Positions 17,458 to 26,614 of a DNA stretch of 64,000 bases are shown piece after piece (within the stretch, counting starts at the first letter, position 1; each line of letters opens with the position of its first letter). The DNA is from Candidatus Lindowbacteria bacterium RIFCSPLOWO2_12_FULL_62_27 (GTDB taxonomy: Bacteria; Lindowbacteria; 2-12-FULL-62-27), in assembly GCA_001784175.1 (NCBI GenBank), contig MFPR01000020.1, positions 215,248 through 279,247 of the forward strand, in the 5' to 3' direction. Made by a program: the position numbers and the translations under genes. The notes under the pieces are model-generated. The model worked only from the letters and a program-made list of their open reading frames with translations, was not told the DNA's origin and searched no databases.

Positions 17458-17741
17458 CCAGACCGTAAGTTGTTAAGTTGTTTTGTAAGTCGAACACGAG
17501 GAGCCAGTTTCTGTTCACGTAAACGTGGGGTAGTGCGATAGTTTCTGGACGGCGGGAGGGAAGTTGAGCCACCGGGATACGGTGGTGGAATCGTGTCCCC
17601 TGTGAGCGGCCTTGGGCGGCATATGATTAGGCCCATAGCAACGCTTTCGCAGTTATTACGGCATACAAAGCCGTCTATACGCCGACTGCATCCTTCTCAC
17701 CTCAGAAAAGATACAGAACAACTTAACAACTTACGGTCTGG
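17458..17741. mobile_element. MITE-like element with 25-bp perfect terminal inverted repeats
   Basis: The ends ccagaccgtaagttgttaag (17458 onward) and its exact complement ending at 17741 form 25-bp perfect inverted repeats around a 284-bp element with no coding capacity. A partial second copy of the left end (gagcacgacgccagaccgta) lies at 17427-17446 just before it. The element lies between the two copies of the prmC 3' end and supplies the current prmC stop codon. Small size, inverted ends and lack of a gene suggest a non-autonomous transposable element. Confidence 0.7.
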
Positions 17742-18643
17742 TGCCGTGCCGGTGCCGTGAAGCGTAATTCGGCGACGCGGGGGAGACCCGCGAGGTCCGG
17801 ATGGAGGGCGGCCAGACGAAGCGGCGAATTCTCCAACAATCCGCCGGACTCCAGTGCCGCCGCGATCCGAGGGGACACTTCCAGGAACAACGCGCCGTCC
17901 GGCCGAATGTGGCGGGCGGCGGACCTGAAAATCCTACGATAAACCGTGAGGCCGTCCCCTTCGTCGGTCAGGGCCAATCTTGGCTCGAAGCGGCGGATGG
18001 CGGGCGGCAGGGCTTCAAATTCCTCCAAGGACAAATACGGCGGATTGGATACGATCAGATCGAATCTGAGATCGGACGGAAACGGGAATAGGTTTCTGTG
18101 CAGGATGCGGACGCGGCCGAGAAGACCGAGGGCCGCGACGTTTTTCACGGCGATTCGCGCCGCCGGCCCGGAGATTTCCGTCGCCGTGATCGAACACTCA
18201 GGGCGGGCGCGGGCCAGGGCCGCCGCGATGCATCCGGAGCCGGCGCCGATCTCACACACTTGGATTTTAGATTTTAGATTTTTGATTTTAGATTGATGCG
18301 CAATCCATCGTGACGCCTGCTCGACCAGGTGTTCTGTTTCCGGTCTTGGGATCAGGACATGCTCGTCCACATAGAACGGGAGTGAAAAAAATTCCTTTTT
18401 GTTCAAGAGGTACGCGACCGGTTTGTGTCCCGCTCTCTGGCGGACCCGTTCGCGGAACGCCGAAATCTCGATGTCGGTGAGGCGGCGTTCCCTGCCGGCG
18501 AGGAGGCGTTCGCGGGGGAGGTCGAGCGTATGGGCGAGGATGAGTTCGGCGTCGAGGCGAGCGGTGTCGATACCGCGTTTTTTGAAGAAGTCCTCCGTGG
18601 TCGAGAGGATGGCACCGACGTTCCAGGATTCTTTCAAGATCAA
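17723..18643 (-). CDS. prmC: Release factor glutamine methyltransferase PrmC/HemK
   Basis: PrmC methylates the GGQ glutamine of release factors. The active-site motif is [12 protein letters not shown], and the SAM motif is [15 protein letters not shown]. The N-terminal PrmC helical domain starts [32 protein letters not shown]. No ATG is near; the start is a TTG at 18643 or 18637, overlapping the prfA stop. The last residues (ARHQTVSC) are encoded by the end of a MITE-like element, replacing the ancestral ...TPPAG ending kept in the duplicate copy at 17206. The core domain is untouched, so activity is likely kept. It follows prfA, its substrate's gene. Confidence 0.93.
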   Translation of the reverse strand: MILKESWNVGAILSTTEDFFKKRGIDTARLDAELILAHTLDLPRERLLAGRERRLTDIEISAFRERVRQRAGHKPVAYLLNKKEFFSLPFYVDEHVLIPRPETEHLVEQASRWIAHQSKIKNLKSKIQVCEIGAGSGCIAAALARARPECSITATEISGPAARIAVKNVAALGLLGRVRILHRNLFPFPSDLRFDLIVSNPPYLSLEEFEALPPAIRRFEPRLALTDEGDGLTVYRRIFRSAARHIRPDGALFLEVSPRIAAALESGGLLENSPLRLAALHPDLAGLPRVAELRFTAPARHQTVSC

Positions 18644-19710
18644 TCCTGATCCGCCCGGAGTCTGGCCGCGACATCGGCTTCCATGAGGGGGCGGATGAGT
18701 CCCTCGACATTTCCGTCGAGGATTTCGGTCAGGGCATGGAGGGTGACGTTGACGCGGTGATCCGTGACGCGGTTCTGCGGAAAATTGTAGGTCCGGATGC
18801 GTTCGGACCGGTCCCCCGTTCCAACCATCTGGCGCCGGCTGGCGGCGCGTTCGGATTCGGTCCTCTGCCGTTCGAGGTCGTAGAGTCGCGCGCGGAGGAC
18901 CTTGAGGGCGCGCGCCCGGTTTTTGTGCTGGGATTTTTCGTCCTGGCACGACACGACCAGCCCGGTGGGCAGGTGTGTGACGCGGACCGCGGAGTCGGTG
19001 GTGTTGACGCTCTGTCCGCCGTGTCCGCTGGACCGGAAGACGTCGATGCGCAGGTCCTCCTCGCGAATTTTGACGTCGACCTCTTCGGCCTCGGGCAGCA
19101 CGGCGACGCTGGCGGCCGAGGTATGGATCCGGCCGGAGGCCTCGGTGACCGGCACGCGCTGGACGCGATGGACGCCGCTTTCATGTTTGAGGACGCTGTA
19201 AATTCCCTCGCCTGTAATCGCGATCACCGCTTCCTTCATCCCGCCGATCCCGGTGGAAGACAGGGAGAGGACTTCCGTGCGCCAGCCGCGCCGTTCGGCG
19301 TAGCGGGTGTACATGCGAAAGAGATCGGCCGCGAAGAGCGCGGCCTCCTCGCCTCCCGTGCCGGCGCGAATTTCGAGGATGACGTTTTTGGCGTCGTTGG
19401 GATCCCTGGGCAGGATGTCCGCGAGCAGGAATTTTTCCATGTCCGCGAGATCGGACTCCTTCAAAGCCAGTTCGGACCGGGCCAGTTCGGATATTTCGCG
19501 GTCGGTGGAGAGCATGATCTTCAAGTCCGCGATTTCCTTCCGCAAGAGGTCAAGCTGCCGGATGCGATTCACCAGCGGTTCCAGTCTGGAGAATTCGCGG
19601 CCGAGGTCCGCCATCCGGGAGGGATCGGCCGCTATCTGAGGTTGTGCGAGGAGACGCTCCACCTCCGCGTACCGCACTTGAATCTTTCGAATACGATCCA
19701 TCAGTGACAT
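18640..19710 (-). CDS. prfA: Peptide chain release factor 1
   Basis: RF1 releases peptides at UAA and UAG. The stop-codon-reading PxT motif is present as [10 protein letters not shown] (PVT at 187-189), and the catalytic GGQ is in [17 protein letters not shown] (231-233). [16 protein letters not shown] follows, as in the family. The 356 residues are standard. The order rpmE-prfA-prmC on the minus strand is the widespread arrangement, with a 4-base stop/start overlap to prmC. Confidence 0.98.
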   Translation of the reverse strand: MSLMDRIRKIQVRYAEVERLLAQPQIAADPSRMADLGREFSRLEPLVNRIRQLDLLRKEIADLKIMLSTDREISELARSELALKESDLADMEKFLLADILPRDPNDAKNVILEIRAGTGGEEAALFAADLFRMYTRYAERRGWRTEVLSLSSTGIGGMKEAVIAITGEGIYSVLKHESGVHRVQRVPVTEASGRIHTSAASVAVLPEAEEVDVKIREEDLRIDVFRSSGHGGQSVNTTDSAVRVTHLPTGLVVSCQDEKSQHKNRARALKVLRARLYDLERQRTESERAASRRQMVGTGDRSERIRTYNFPQNRVTDHRVNVTLHALTEILDGNVEGLIRPLMEADVAARLRADQD

Positions 19711-19765
19711 GATGGCATACGCCCGTCAGAGAGAAAGGGAACCCGGGGGCGGGATCGCCCGCGCC

Positions 19766-19981
19766 CTACGTTGAGGAAATCTGGTAGGTTTTGTAGCGGT
19801 TCAGAAACCGTTCAATGCGCCCGGCCGAGTCGACGAACTTGTGCTGGCCGGTATAAAAAGGGTGGCAGCTCGAGCAGATTTCGATCCTCAGCTCCTTTTT
19901 GGTGGAGCGTGTGGTGAAGGTATTGCCGCAGTTACAAACGACCGTGCAGAGGTCATACACGGGATGAAGGTCCTTTTTCAT
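19766..19981 (-). CDS. rpmE: 50S ribosomal protein L31 (zinc-binding form)
   Basis: This 71-residue L31 has the four zinc-ligand cysteines: C16 and C18 (VCNCG) and C36 and C39 ([11 protein letters not shown]). It is the C+ form that depends on zinc. The ending [16 protein letters not shown] is typical. It starts the rpmE-prfA-prmC group and is separated from prfA by 55 bases. Confidence 0.97.
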   Translation of the reverse strand: MKKDLHPVYDLCTVVCNCGNTFTTRSTKKELRIEICSSCHPFYTGQHKFVDSAGRIERFLNRYKTYQISST

Positions 19982-20048
19982 GGCGCGAAGAAGCTACGAC
20001 GGGGGGCGGGGAAAGTCAAGATGGGGGTGCCCCCTTTCATTAAGTCGT

Positions 20049-20070
20049 CCCTCCATATTAATATGGAGGG
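20049..20070. promoter_or_regulatory. Perfect 22-bp palindrome covering the pdxJ ribosome-binding site
   Basis: ccctccatatt is followed immediately by its exact complement aatatggaggg. The right arm contains the GGAGGG Shine-Dalgarno just before ATG 20072. In RNA the arms could pair and hide the ribosome-binding site; in DNA it could be an operator. It lies between the divergent rpmE and pdxJ starts. Confidence 0.6.
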
Positions 20071-20071
20071 T

Positions 20072-20878
20072 ATGAGCAGCTTGGATGACAGCCGGTATCT
20101 CTGCCGGCTGGGCGTGAACGTCGATCATGTGGCGACGCTCCGGCAGAACCGGGGGACGCTGTATCCCGATCCTGTTGCCGCCGCGATGTCGGCGGAAGGC
20201 GCCGGGGCGCACCAGATCACGGTGCATCTGAGGGAGGACCGGCGGCATATTCAGGAGCGCGACGTGGAGATCCTTCACAAGATCGTGCAGACGCGTCTGA
20301 ACCTCGAGATGGCGGCGACCGAGGAGATGGTCCGGAGGGCGATCCGTCTTCGGCCTGACCAGGCGACGCTGGTGCCTGAACGCCGGCAGGAACTCACCAC
20401 GGAGGGCGGGCTGGATGTGTCCGGTCAGAAATCCCGGATGTCGCGCGTGGTCCGGCGCCTGACGCGGGCGGGGATTTCCGTTTCGATGTTTGTGGAGCCC
20501 GACCGGCGCCAGATCGAGTCGAGTGCCGATGTCGGCGCGTATTCGGTGGAGCTGCACACCGGCCGCTACGCGAACGCGCGTGGCCGGCGGCAGGCGATCC
20601 GCGAGTTTGACCGGCTGGGGGTTGCGGCGAGGGATGCGCGGAGCGCGGGACTGCGGGTCTATGCGGGCCATGGCCTGCATTATCAGAACACGCGGCCGGT
20701 GGCGGAGCTGCCGGAGATCGAGGAGCTGAACATCGGCCACAGCATTGTGTCCCGCGCGATCTTCGTCGGGATAGAATCGGCGGTCCGCGAGATGCTGGAG
20801 CTTTTGCGGCGGCACGCGCCGGCGCCGGCCGAGGCGCCGTTTCCGCCGACGTACAAGGGAGGGACCATACACTCCTGA
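20072..20878 (+). CDS. pdxJ: Pyridoxine 5'-phosphate synthase PdxJ
   Basis: PdxJ condenses 1-deoxyxylulose 5-phosphate with 3-amino-2-oxopropyl phosphate to make pyridoxine phosphate (vitamin B6). The family signature begins [24 protein letters not shown] and continues with [36 protein letters not shown] and AGHGLHYQN. The start ATG 20072 is directly behind a GGAGGG site; longer upstream frames lack homology. The 268 residues end about 25 residues beyond the usual C-terminus. It runs into glmS with a gap of one base. Confidence 0.96.
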   Translation: MSSLDDSRYLCRLGVNVDHVATLRQNRGTLYPDPVAAAMSAEGAGAHQITVHLREDRRHIQERDVEILHKIVQTRLNLEMAATEEMVRRAIRLRPDQATLVPERRQELTTEGGLDVSGQKSRMSRVVRRLTRAGISVSMFVEPDRRQIESSADVGAYSVELHTGRYANARGRRQAIREFDRLGVAARDARSAGLRVYAGHGLHYQNTRPVAELPEIEELNIGHSIVSRAIFVGIESAVREMLELLRRHAPAPAEAPFPPTYKGGTIHS

Positions 20879-20879
20879 T

Positions 20880-22724
20880 ATGTGTGGAATTGTCGGTTAT
20901 ACGGGAGATCGAATCGCGAAAGACGTCTTGTTCGAGGGTCTTCGGCGTCTTGAGTACCGGGGTTACGACTCGGCCGGGATTGCGCTGGTGGAGCGGAACG
21001 GCGCCGGCCGGCTGATGATCCAGAAGAAGGTCGGCAAGCTTTCGGTGCTCGAGGCGCATTGCCGGAACCTTAAGACGAGCGCGACCACCGGGATCGGCCA
21101 TACCCGCTGGGCGACCCACGGCGGCGTGACGGTCGCGAACGCCCATCCCCACCCGGACTGCGCGGGCCGGATCGCGGTCGTGCACAACGGGATCATCGAG
21201 AACCATGAGCGCCTGCGCGCGGACCTCCGTCGGCGCGGCCACAAATTCAAATCCGAAACCGACACCGAGATCATCGTGCACCTCATTGAGGAGAATCTGA
21301 AAAAAGGCCTTCTGGTGGCGACTCGGCTGGCCGCGCAGAAACTCGAGGGCGCCTACGCGATCGTCGTAGCCGAGCGAAACGGCGGGATGCTTGTGGCCGC
21401 GCGGATGGGCGCGCCGCTCGTGGTGGGTCTGGGCGAGCGGGGCCGCGAGAATTTCGTCGCCTCGGACATTCCGCCGCTTCTGCCGTTCACGCGGTCGGTG
21501 CTGTTTCTGGACGAGGAGGAAGTGGCGGAGGTGACGCCGTCCGGCGTGCGGGTGTTTCTCCTGGACGGCCGCGCGCGAAAGAAGGCGGTGCAGAAAATCA
21601 CATGGGACTTTGTCGCCGCCGAGCGCGGCGGCCACAAGCATTTCATGCTGAAGGAAATTTACGAGCAGCCCGAAGCCGTCGCCAAGGCGGTGGGGACGTA
21701 CGTCCAGAAGGGCCGGATCGTGTTTCCCGAAGTCGACGGGGTGAGCGGCTGGCTGGCGGAGGCGCCGCCGAGCCGCGTGACGTTCCTGGCCTGCGGGACC
21801 AGTTTCCACGCCGCGATGGTCGCGAAATACGCGATGGAGCAATGGATCAAGGTTCCGGTTGAAACCGACGTCGCGTCGGAACTGCGGTACCGGCACGCCG
21901 TGTTGACCGACCGGGAGCTATTGGTGGCTGTAAGCCAGAGCGGCGAGACCGCCGACACGCTGGCGGCGGTGAAGCGGTTTCGAAAGAGGAGCCGGAAGGT
22001 GGTGACGATCTGCAACGTCGTCGGCAGCACGCTGACGCGCATTTCCGACGGCGTGATCTACACGCTGGCCGGCCCGGAAATCGGCGTGGCCGCGACCAAG
22101 ACTTTCATCACGCAGCTTGTCTGCCTCACGCTTTTGACGCTCGACCTCGGCGCGCGTCTTCGCCGGATCGCGCCGGCGGAGTTGCGGCGGAAACTGCGCG
22201 CGTTTGAGGCGCTGGGCGCTGTCCTGCAGAAAACCATCGATATGGCCAAACCTGCGATCGCCCGGATTGCGCAGGCCGAATGCAAAAAAAATGATTTTCT
22301 CTATCTGGGCCGGGGCGCCAATTTTCCGATCGCGCTGGAGGGCGCGCTGAAGCTCAAGGAAATCTCGTACATCCACGCCGAAGGGTATGCGGCGGGCGAG
22401 ATGAAGCACGGGCCGATCGCGCTGATCAACGACGAGATGCCCGTCCTGGCGATCGCCACCGCCGACGACGTGTACGCCAAGACGCTGTCGAACATGCAGG
22501 AGGTCAAGGCCCGCGGCGGGATTCTCATCGGCCTTGCGCACGAGGGCGACCCCAAAGTCAGCAAGATGTGCCGGTATGTGATCGAGGTTCCGAAAGTCGA
22601 CCCGCTTCTTCAGCCGATCGTCAACGTCATCCCGCTGCAGCTTCTGGCGTACACCATCGCCGACCTGCGCGGCTGCGACATCGACACGCCGAGGAACCTG
22701 GCCAAGTCGGTTACGGTGGAGTAA
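20880..22724 (+). CDS. glmS: Glutamine-fructose-6-phosphate aminotransferase (isomerizing)
   Basis: GlmS makes glucosamine 6-phosphate for cell-wall and LPS sugars. MCGIVGYTG exposes the N-terminal nucleophile Cys, followed by RRLEYRGYDSAGIA and GHTRWATHGGV in the glutaminase domain (about 1-240). Two SIS sugar-isomerase domains follow (VSQSGETADT, GRGANFPIALEGALKLKEISYIHAEGYAAGEMKHGP). The C-terminus DTPRNLAKSVTVE is the canonical ending. The gene follows pdxJ by a single base, so a glmS ribozyme leader is not possible here. The length of 614 residues is typical. Confidence 0.98.
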   Translation: MCGIVGYTGDRIAKDVLFEGLRRLEYRGYDSAGIALVERNGAGRLMIQKKVGKLSVLEAHCRNLKTSATTGIGHTRWATHGGVTVANAHPHPDCAGRIAVVHNGIIENHERLRADLRRRGHKFKSETDTEIIVHLIEENLKKGLLVATRLAAQKLEGAYAIVVAERNGGMLVAARMGAPLVVGLGERGRENFVASDIPPLLPFTRSVLFLDEEEVAEVTPSGVRVFLLDGRARKKAVQKITWDFVAAERGGHKHFMLKEIYEQPEAVAKAVGTYVQKGRIVFPEVDGVSGWLAEAPPSRVTFLACGTSFHAAMVAKYAMEQWIKVPVETDVASELRYRHAVLTDRELLVAVSQSGETADTLAAVKRFRKRSRKVVTICNVVGSTLTRISDGVIYTLAGPEIGVAATKTFITQLVCLTLLTLDLGARLRRIAPAELRRKLRAFEALGAVLQKTIDMAKPAIARIAQAECKKNDFLYLGRGANFPIALEGALKLKEISYIHAEGYAAGEMKHGPIALINDEMPVLAIATADDVYAKTLSNMQEVKARGGILIGLAHEGDPKVSKMCRYVIEVPKVDPLLQPIVNVIPLQLLAYTIADLRGCDIDTPRNLAKSVTVE

Positions 22725-22728
22725 TCGC

Positions 22729-24111
22729 ATGAACGATCCGATCGCCGCGATCGCGACGTCGACGGCGACCGACGCGGCCCTCGCCGTGATCCGGATGTCG
22801 GGCGAGCGGTGCCATGCGCTCCTGTCGGCCTGTTTGCGGAAAAAAGGCGCGCCGGTCGATCTCGCCCGGTGGCCGGTCCGGCGTGTGAAGCTCTGCGAGT
22901 TTGTTGATCCAACCGTCGGCCAGCTTCTTGATCTCGTAACGGTGATTCTGTACCGGGCGCCCGGCTCGTATACCGGCGAGGACAGCGCCGAGCTGATCTG
23001 TCACGGCGGCCGGGGGCTGACCCGTCAGATTTACCGCGCGCTTCTGCGCGCCGGATTCTCCCCTGCGTTGGGCGGGGACTTCACGCGCCGCGCGTTTTTG
23101 AACGGCAAGATGGACCTCACGCAGGCGGAATCGGTGTCGGCCGCCACACAGGCGGGGTATGCGCTTGCCGCCCGTGCGGCGGCGTCGGGCCTGTCGGGGG
23201 AAACCTCGGCGCGCATTCAATCGATGGCGAACCGGCTCGTGGACATCCTGTCGCTTTTGGAGGCGAACCTCGACCTGACGGAGGAGGGCATCAACGTGGT
23301 GGATCCGTCGCGCATCCTGTCCACGCTGAATGAATGCCGGGACTCGCTGGCGGAGCTTCTGCGTCATGCCGAGCGTTCCGCGCTTCTTTCGGGGGCGCTT
23401 CGAGTCGCGCTGATCGGAAAGCCCAATGTCGGCAAATCGACTTTGCTGAACCGTCTTCTGGGATCGGACCGCGCGATCGTTTCGCCCGATCCGGGCACGA
23501 CGCGGGACGTGGTTGAGGGCCGTGCGGAGATCGGCGAGATGCTGTTTGAATTTGTGGACACGGCGGGCATCCGGCAAGCAAGCGGGGAGATCGAATCCGA
23601 GGGCATCCAACGGAGCCGCCACGCGGCGTCGGGCGCGCATCTGGTCCTGTTCGTCCTGGACGCCTCGTCGATCGGCGCGGAGGATCATGCCATCGCCGCG
23701 GATCTGCCGCCTGCCGTACCGCGCCTGACCGTATTGAACAAGACAGATATTGCAACTGATGCGAGGATTCCGGGAAACGGATTTTCCGGCGCGCCCGTGG
23801 TCCGGACCGTCGGCACGGCGCCGGAGGGTGTCCGCGACCTTTTCGTGGCGTTGGAGGAACAGGGGCGGAATCTTCTGGGAGGTCTGTCCGACGCGCCGGT
23901 CTGGATCAGCGAGCGCCAGTCGGAATGTCTTCGCCGCGCGCAGGCCTCTGTCGACCGCGCGTTGTCTGCGATGGAGGAGGGCGGGCTGACGGAGGAATTT
24001 GTCTCGGCGGACATCCGGGAGGCCCTGGCCGCGCTGGCGGACTTTGCGGGGCGGAAGACGCCGGACGATGTTCTCAATCGGATTTTTTCAAAATTTTGTG
24101 TTGGCAAATAG
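22729..24111 (+). CDS. mnmE: tRNA modification GTPase MnmE/TrmE
   Basis: MnmE works with MnmG to install (carboxymethyl)aminomethyl groups at U34 of certain tRNAs. The N-terminal folate-binding domain carries PGSYTGEDSAELICHGG and GGDFTRRAFLNGKMDLTQAE. The G domain has GKPNVGKSTLLN (about 231-242), TTRDVVEG, DTAGIR and NKTD. The protein ends FCVGK, the diagnostic catalytic Cys motif at the C-terminus. The 460 residues are normal. It overlaps nothing and is followed after one base by mnmG, its functional partner. Confidence 0.98.
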   Translation: MNDPIAAIATSTATDAALAVIRMSGERCHALLSACLRKKGAPVDLARWPVRRVKLCEFVDPTVGQLLDLVTVILYRAPGSYTGEDSAELICHGGRGLTRQIYRALLRAGFSPALGGDFTRRAFLNGKMDLTQAESVSAATQAGYALAARAAASGLSGETSARIQSMANRLVDILSLLEANLDLTEEGINVVDPSRILSTLNECRDSLAELLRHAERSALLSGALRVALIGKPNVGKSTLLNRLLGSDRAIVSPDPGTTRDVVEGRAEIGEMLFEFVDTAGIRQASGEIESEGIQRSRHAASGAHLVLFVLDASSIGAEDHAIAADLPPAVPRLTVLNKTDIATDARIPGNGFSGAPVVRTVGTAPEGVRDLFVALEEQGRNLLGGLSDAPVWISERQSECLRRAQASVDRALSAMEEGGLTEEFVSADIREALAALADFAGRKTPDDVLNRIFSKFCVGK

Positions 24112-24112
24112 C

Positions 24113-25948
24113 ATGAATTACGACGTGATCGTCGTCGGCGCCGGGCATGCCGGGATGGAGGCGGCGGCCGCGTGCGCGCGTATGGGGCTGAACACGCTCA
24201 TGGTCACCCTGCGCAAGGAGGAGATCGGTCAGATGTCGTGCAACCCGGCCATCGGCGGGTTGGCCAAGGGGCAGCTTGCGCGGGAGGTCGACGCGCTGGG
24301 CGGGCTGATGGGCCGGCTGACCGACGAGGCCGGCATCCAGTTCCGGATGCTGAACACCAGCAAAGGGCCGGCGGTACGGTCGCCGCGCGCGCAATGTGAT
24401 CGGAAGGGCTACAAGGCGGCCGCGCGGCGTGTGCTGGAATCGATTCCGAATCTGACGATTCTCGAAGATGAGGCGGTCGAGATTAAGGGGGGAAAAAGTA
24501 TTACGGGATTGAGATGCAAAGGGGCCGGGGAGATTGCGTGCAAGGCTGTGATTCTGACCACCGGCACGTTTTTGCAGGGGCTCATGCATTTCGGTCTGGA
24601 GACCAAGGTCGGCGGCCGGATGGGATCGCCCGCCGCATATCCGCTGTCCGACAACCTCCGCGCGCTGGGCGTGGACTTGGGCCGGCTCAAGACCGGAACG
24701 CCGCCGAGGCTGGACGGGACGACCGTCGATTTCTCGGCGTTTGAGCCGCAGGGCGGGGACGATCCGCCGCCGCGTTTCAGTTTTTGGGCCGGGATCGAGC
24801 CGCGCAACCGCGCGGCGTGTCATCTCGGACACACGAACGACCGCACGCACGAGATCATTCGCGCGAGTCTTGACCGCTCGCCCCTCTACACCGGCCGGAT
24901 CAAATCGCGGGGTCCCAGGTACTGCCCGAGCATCGAGGACAAGGTCGTGAAATTTTCGCATCACCCGCGGCACTACGTCATCCTGGAGCCCGAGGGGCTC
25001 GACACGACGGAACTCTACGCGAACGGCATCGCGACGTCGCTTCCGGCCGACTGCCAGCTCGACTTTGTCCGGACGATCCGTGGGCTGGAGCGTGTGGAGA
25101 TCACGAAATTCGGCTATTCGGTCGAGTACGACTATGTCCCGCCGCACGAGATTTGGCCGACGCTCGAGTGCCGGAAAATCGAAGGACTGTATTTCGCCGG
25201 CCAGATCAACGGCACGAGCGGCTATGAAGAGGCGGCGGCGCTGGGAATCGCGGCGGGGATCAACGCCGGCGCGAAGCTGAAGGGCCTGCCGCCCGTCGTC
25301 TTTTCGCGAGATCAGGCCTACCTCGGCGTCCTGATCGATGATCTCGCCACGAAAGACACGAGCGAGCCTTACCGCATGTTCACGAGCCGCGCCGAGTACC
25401 GGCTTCTCTTGCGGCAGGACAACGCGCACCTGCGCCTGTGGCGGATCGCCCGGCAGTACGGGCTACTTCCGCCGGACGTGCTGGAGCGATTCGAGGCTGA
25501 GGAGAGGAAACGGGACGAGATTCTGGAGGGACTGCGCAGCGTTCGTTTGCAGGTGACGGCCGAATTGAAGCGGCTCTGCGAGCAACGCGCCACCGCCGTG
25601 CCGCAGACGTCGGTCACCGCGGAGGAACTGCTCCGGCGTCCCCTGGTGAGATACGCTGATCTTGGAGAGGGGGTACCCCTAATCTCCGACTCAGTGATCC
25701 AGCAGGTCGAAATCGAGGTCAAGTACGCGGGCTACATCCGGCGCCAGCGCGAGGCCGTCGACCGGGGACGGCGGCAGGAAGAGAAACATATTCCGGTGGG
25801 CTTCGAGTACGAGGCCGTGCCGAATCTCACGAACGAAGCCCGTGAAAAGCTCAACAAATTCCGGCCCGCCACGCTGGGCCAGGCGGCCCGACTGTCCGGC
25901 GTCTCGCCGGCCGACATTCAGAGTCTGCTTATATTTCTGGTTTCGTGA
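24113..25948 (+). CDS. mnmG: tRNA uridine-5-carboxymethylaminomethyl modification enzyme MnmG/GidA
   Basis: MnmG is the FAD-dependent partner of MnmE. The start at ATG 24113 gives MNYDVIVVGAGHAGMEAAAACARMG, with the dinucleotide-binding GAGHAG at 9-14. CNPAIGGLAKGQLAREVDALGG, PPRLDGTTVDFS, YCPSIEDKVVKF, GQINGTSGYEEAAALG and TSRAEYRLLLRQDNA are all family signatures. The length of 611 residues is typical. In many bacteria rsmG follows mnmG; here rsmG is instead 22 kb away next to parA. Confidence 0.98.
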   Translation: MNYDVIVVGAGHAGMEAAAACARMGLNTLMVTLRKEEIGQMSCNPAIGGLAKGQLAREVDALGGLMGRLTDEAGIQFRMLNTSKGPAVRSPRAQCDRKGYKAAARRVLESIPNLTILEDEAVEIKGGKSITGLRCKGAGEIACKAVILTTGTFLQGLMHFGLETKVGGRMGSPAAYPLSDNLRALGVDLGRLKTGTPPRLDGTTVDFSAFEPQGGDDPPPRFSFWAGIEPRNRAACHLGHTNDRTHEIIRASLDRSPLYTGRIKSRGPRYCPSIEDKVVKFSHHPRHYVILEPEGLDTTELYANGIATSLPADCQLDFVRTIRGLERVEITKFGYSVEYDYVPPHEIWPTLECRKIEGLYFAGQINGTSGYEEAAALGIAAGINAGAKLKGLPPVVFSRDQAYLGVLIDDLATKDTSEPYRMFTSRAEYRLLLRQDNAHLRLWRIARQYGLLPPDVLERFEAEERKRDEILEGLRSVRLQVTAELKRLCEQRATAVPQTSVTAEELLRRPLVRYADLGEGVPLISDSVIQQVEIEVKYAGYIRRQREAVDRGRRQEEKHIPVGFEYEAVPNLTNEAREKLNKFRPATLGQAARLSGVSPADIQSLLIFLVS

Positions 25949-26549
25949 CGACCGGCGGCAACTCCCAGGCCGCCTGAACTTCCCTATAGACCGGTTCCGG
26001 AAGCTGGACGAGGACCGGTTTCGCGCCGGGGTCGATCCATTTGAGGATGTATTCGACGTCGTTCAGGGCCAACGCGGTGCATCCGGACGTTCCGGTTTTT
26101 CCGTCTTTCCAGACATGGATGAAAATACAGCTTCCTCCGGAGGGAACCGCCGGCGCATCGTTGTGCCGGACCACGATGACCCGCCGGTAGAGGTCGTCCG
26201 TGCGCACCATGGGTTCGGCCGATCGCCAGTCGCGGTCGGAGCTGTCGGTCACGATCTCATTGTAGTGGCGTGAGACCGGGTCATCGACACACAAGAGTTT
26301 GGCAACCGACGGCCGGTAGGGCCAACGCGATCCCCTCGGCGGCGCGGGATCGTATCCGTACGCGGCGCCCAGCGAGAAGACGCCGGCGGGGCTTCGCATG
26401 TCGCCCTCCGCCTTCTGCGGTTTCTCGCGGACTTCGGGATGGAGGCCGATGCCCCAAGCCATGCCTTTTTCGCCGAGGACCGCCTGCATTTCCTTTTTCA
26501 GGCGCCAAGCCTCACCGGTTTTGTCATAGAGGAAAACGCGCGCGTCCAT
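25929..26549 (-). CDS. L,D-transpeptidase (YkuD-domain) protein
   Basis: YkuD-type enzymes form 3-3 peptidoglycan cross-links or anchor proteins to the wall using a catalytic Cys. The active-site block is FIHVWKDGKTGTSGCTAL, with His145 and Cys157. The RSPAGVFSLGAAYG segment is also typical. The annotated ATG at 26549 leaves no signal peptide. In-frame codons upstream read SRQFIVVASRSWVS, a plausible continuation of the domain, but no normal start occurs before the moeA region. The true start may be non-canonical or lost by a frameshift. The gene's 3' end overlaps mnmG by 20 bases. Confidence 0.82.
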   Translation of the reverse strand: MDARVFLYDKTGEAWRLKKEMQAVLGEKGMAWGIGLHPEVREKPQKAEGDMRSPAGVFSLGAAYGYDPAPPRGSRWPYRPSVAKLLCVDDPVSRHYNEIVTDSSDRDWRSAEPMVRTDDLYRRVIVVRHNDAPAVPSGGSCIFIHVWKDGKTGTSGCTALALNDVEYILKWIDPGAKPVLVQLPEPVYREVQAAWELPPVVTKPEI

Positions 26550-26614
26550 GGAAACCCATGACCGGCTTGCTACGACGATGAACTGCCGGCTGTTTTTGGA
26601 AATCGTTTCCGTTC

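Noticed and set aside
20870..20890. Possible glmS ribozyme
   Set aside because: Only one base separates pdxJ and glmS, so a ribozyme leader cannot fit.
24074..25429. Open frame of 451 codons opposite mnmG
   Set aside because: Antisense to a certain mnmG gene, no motif.
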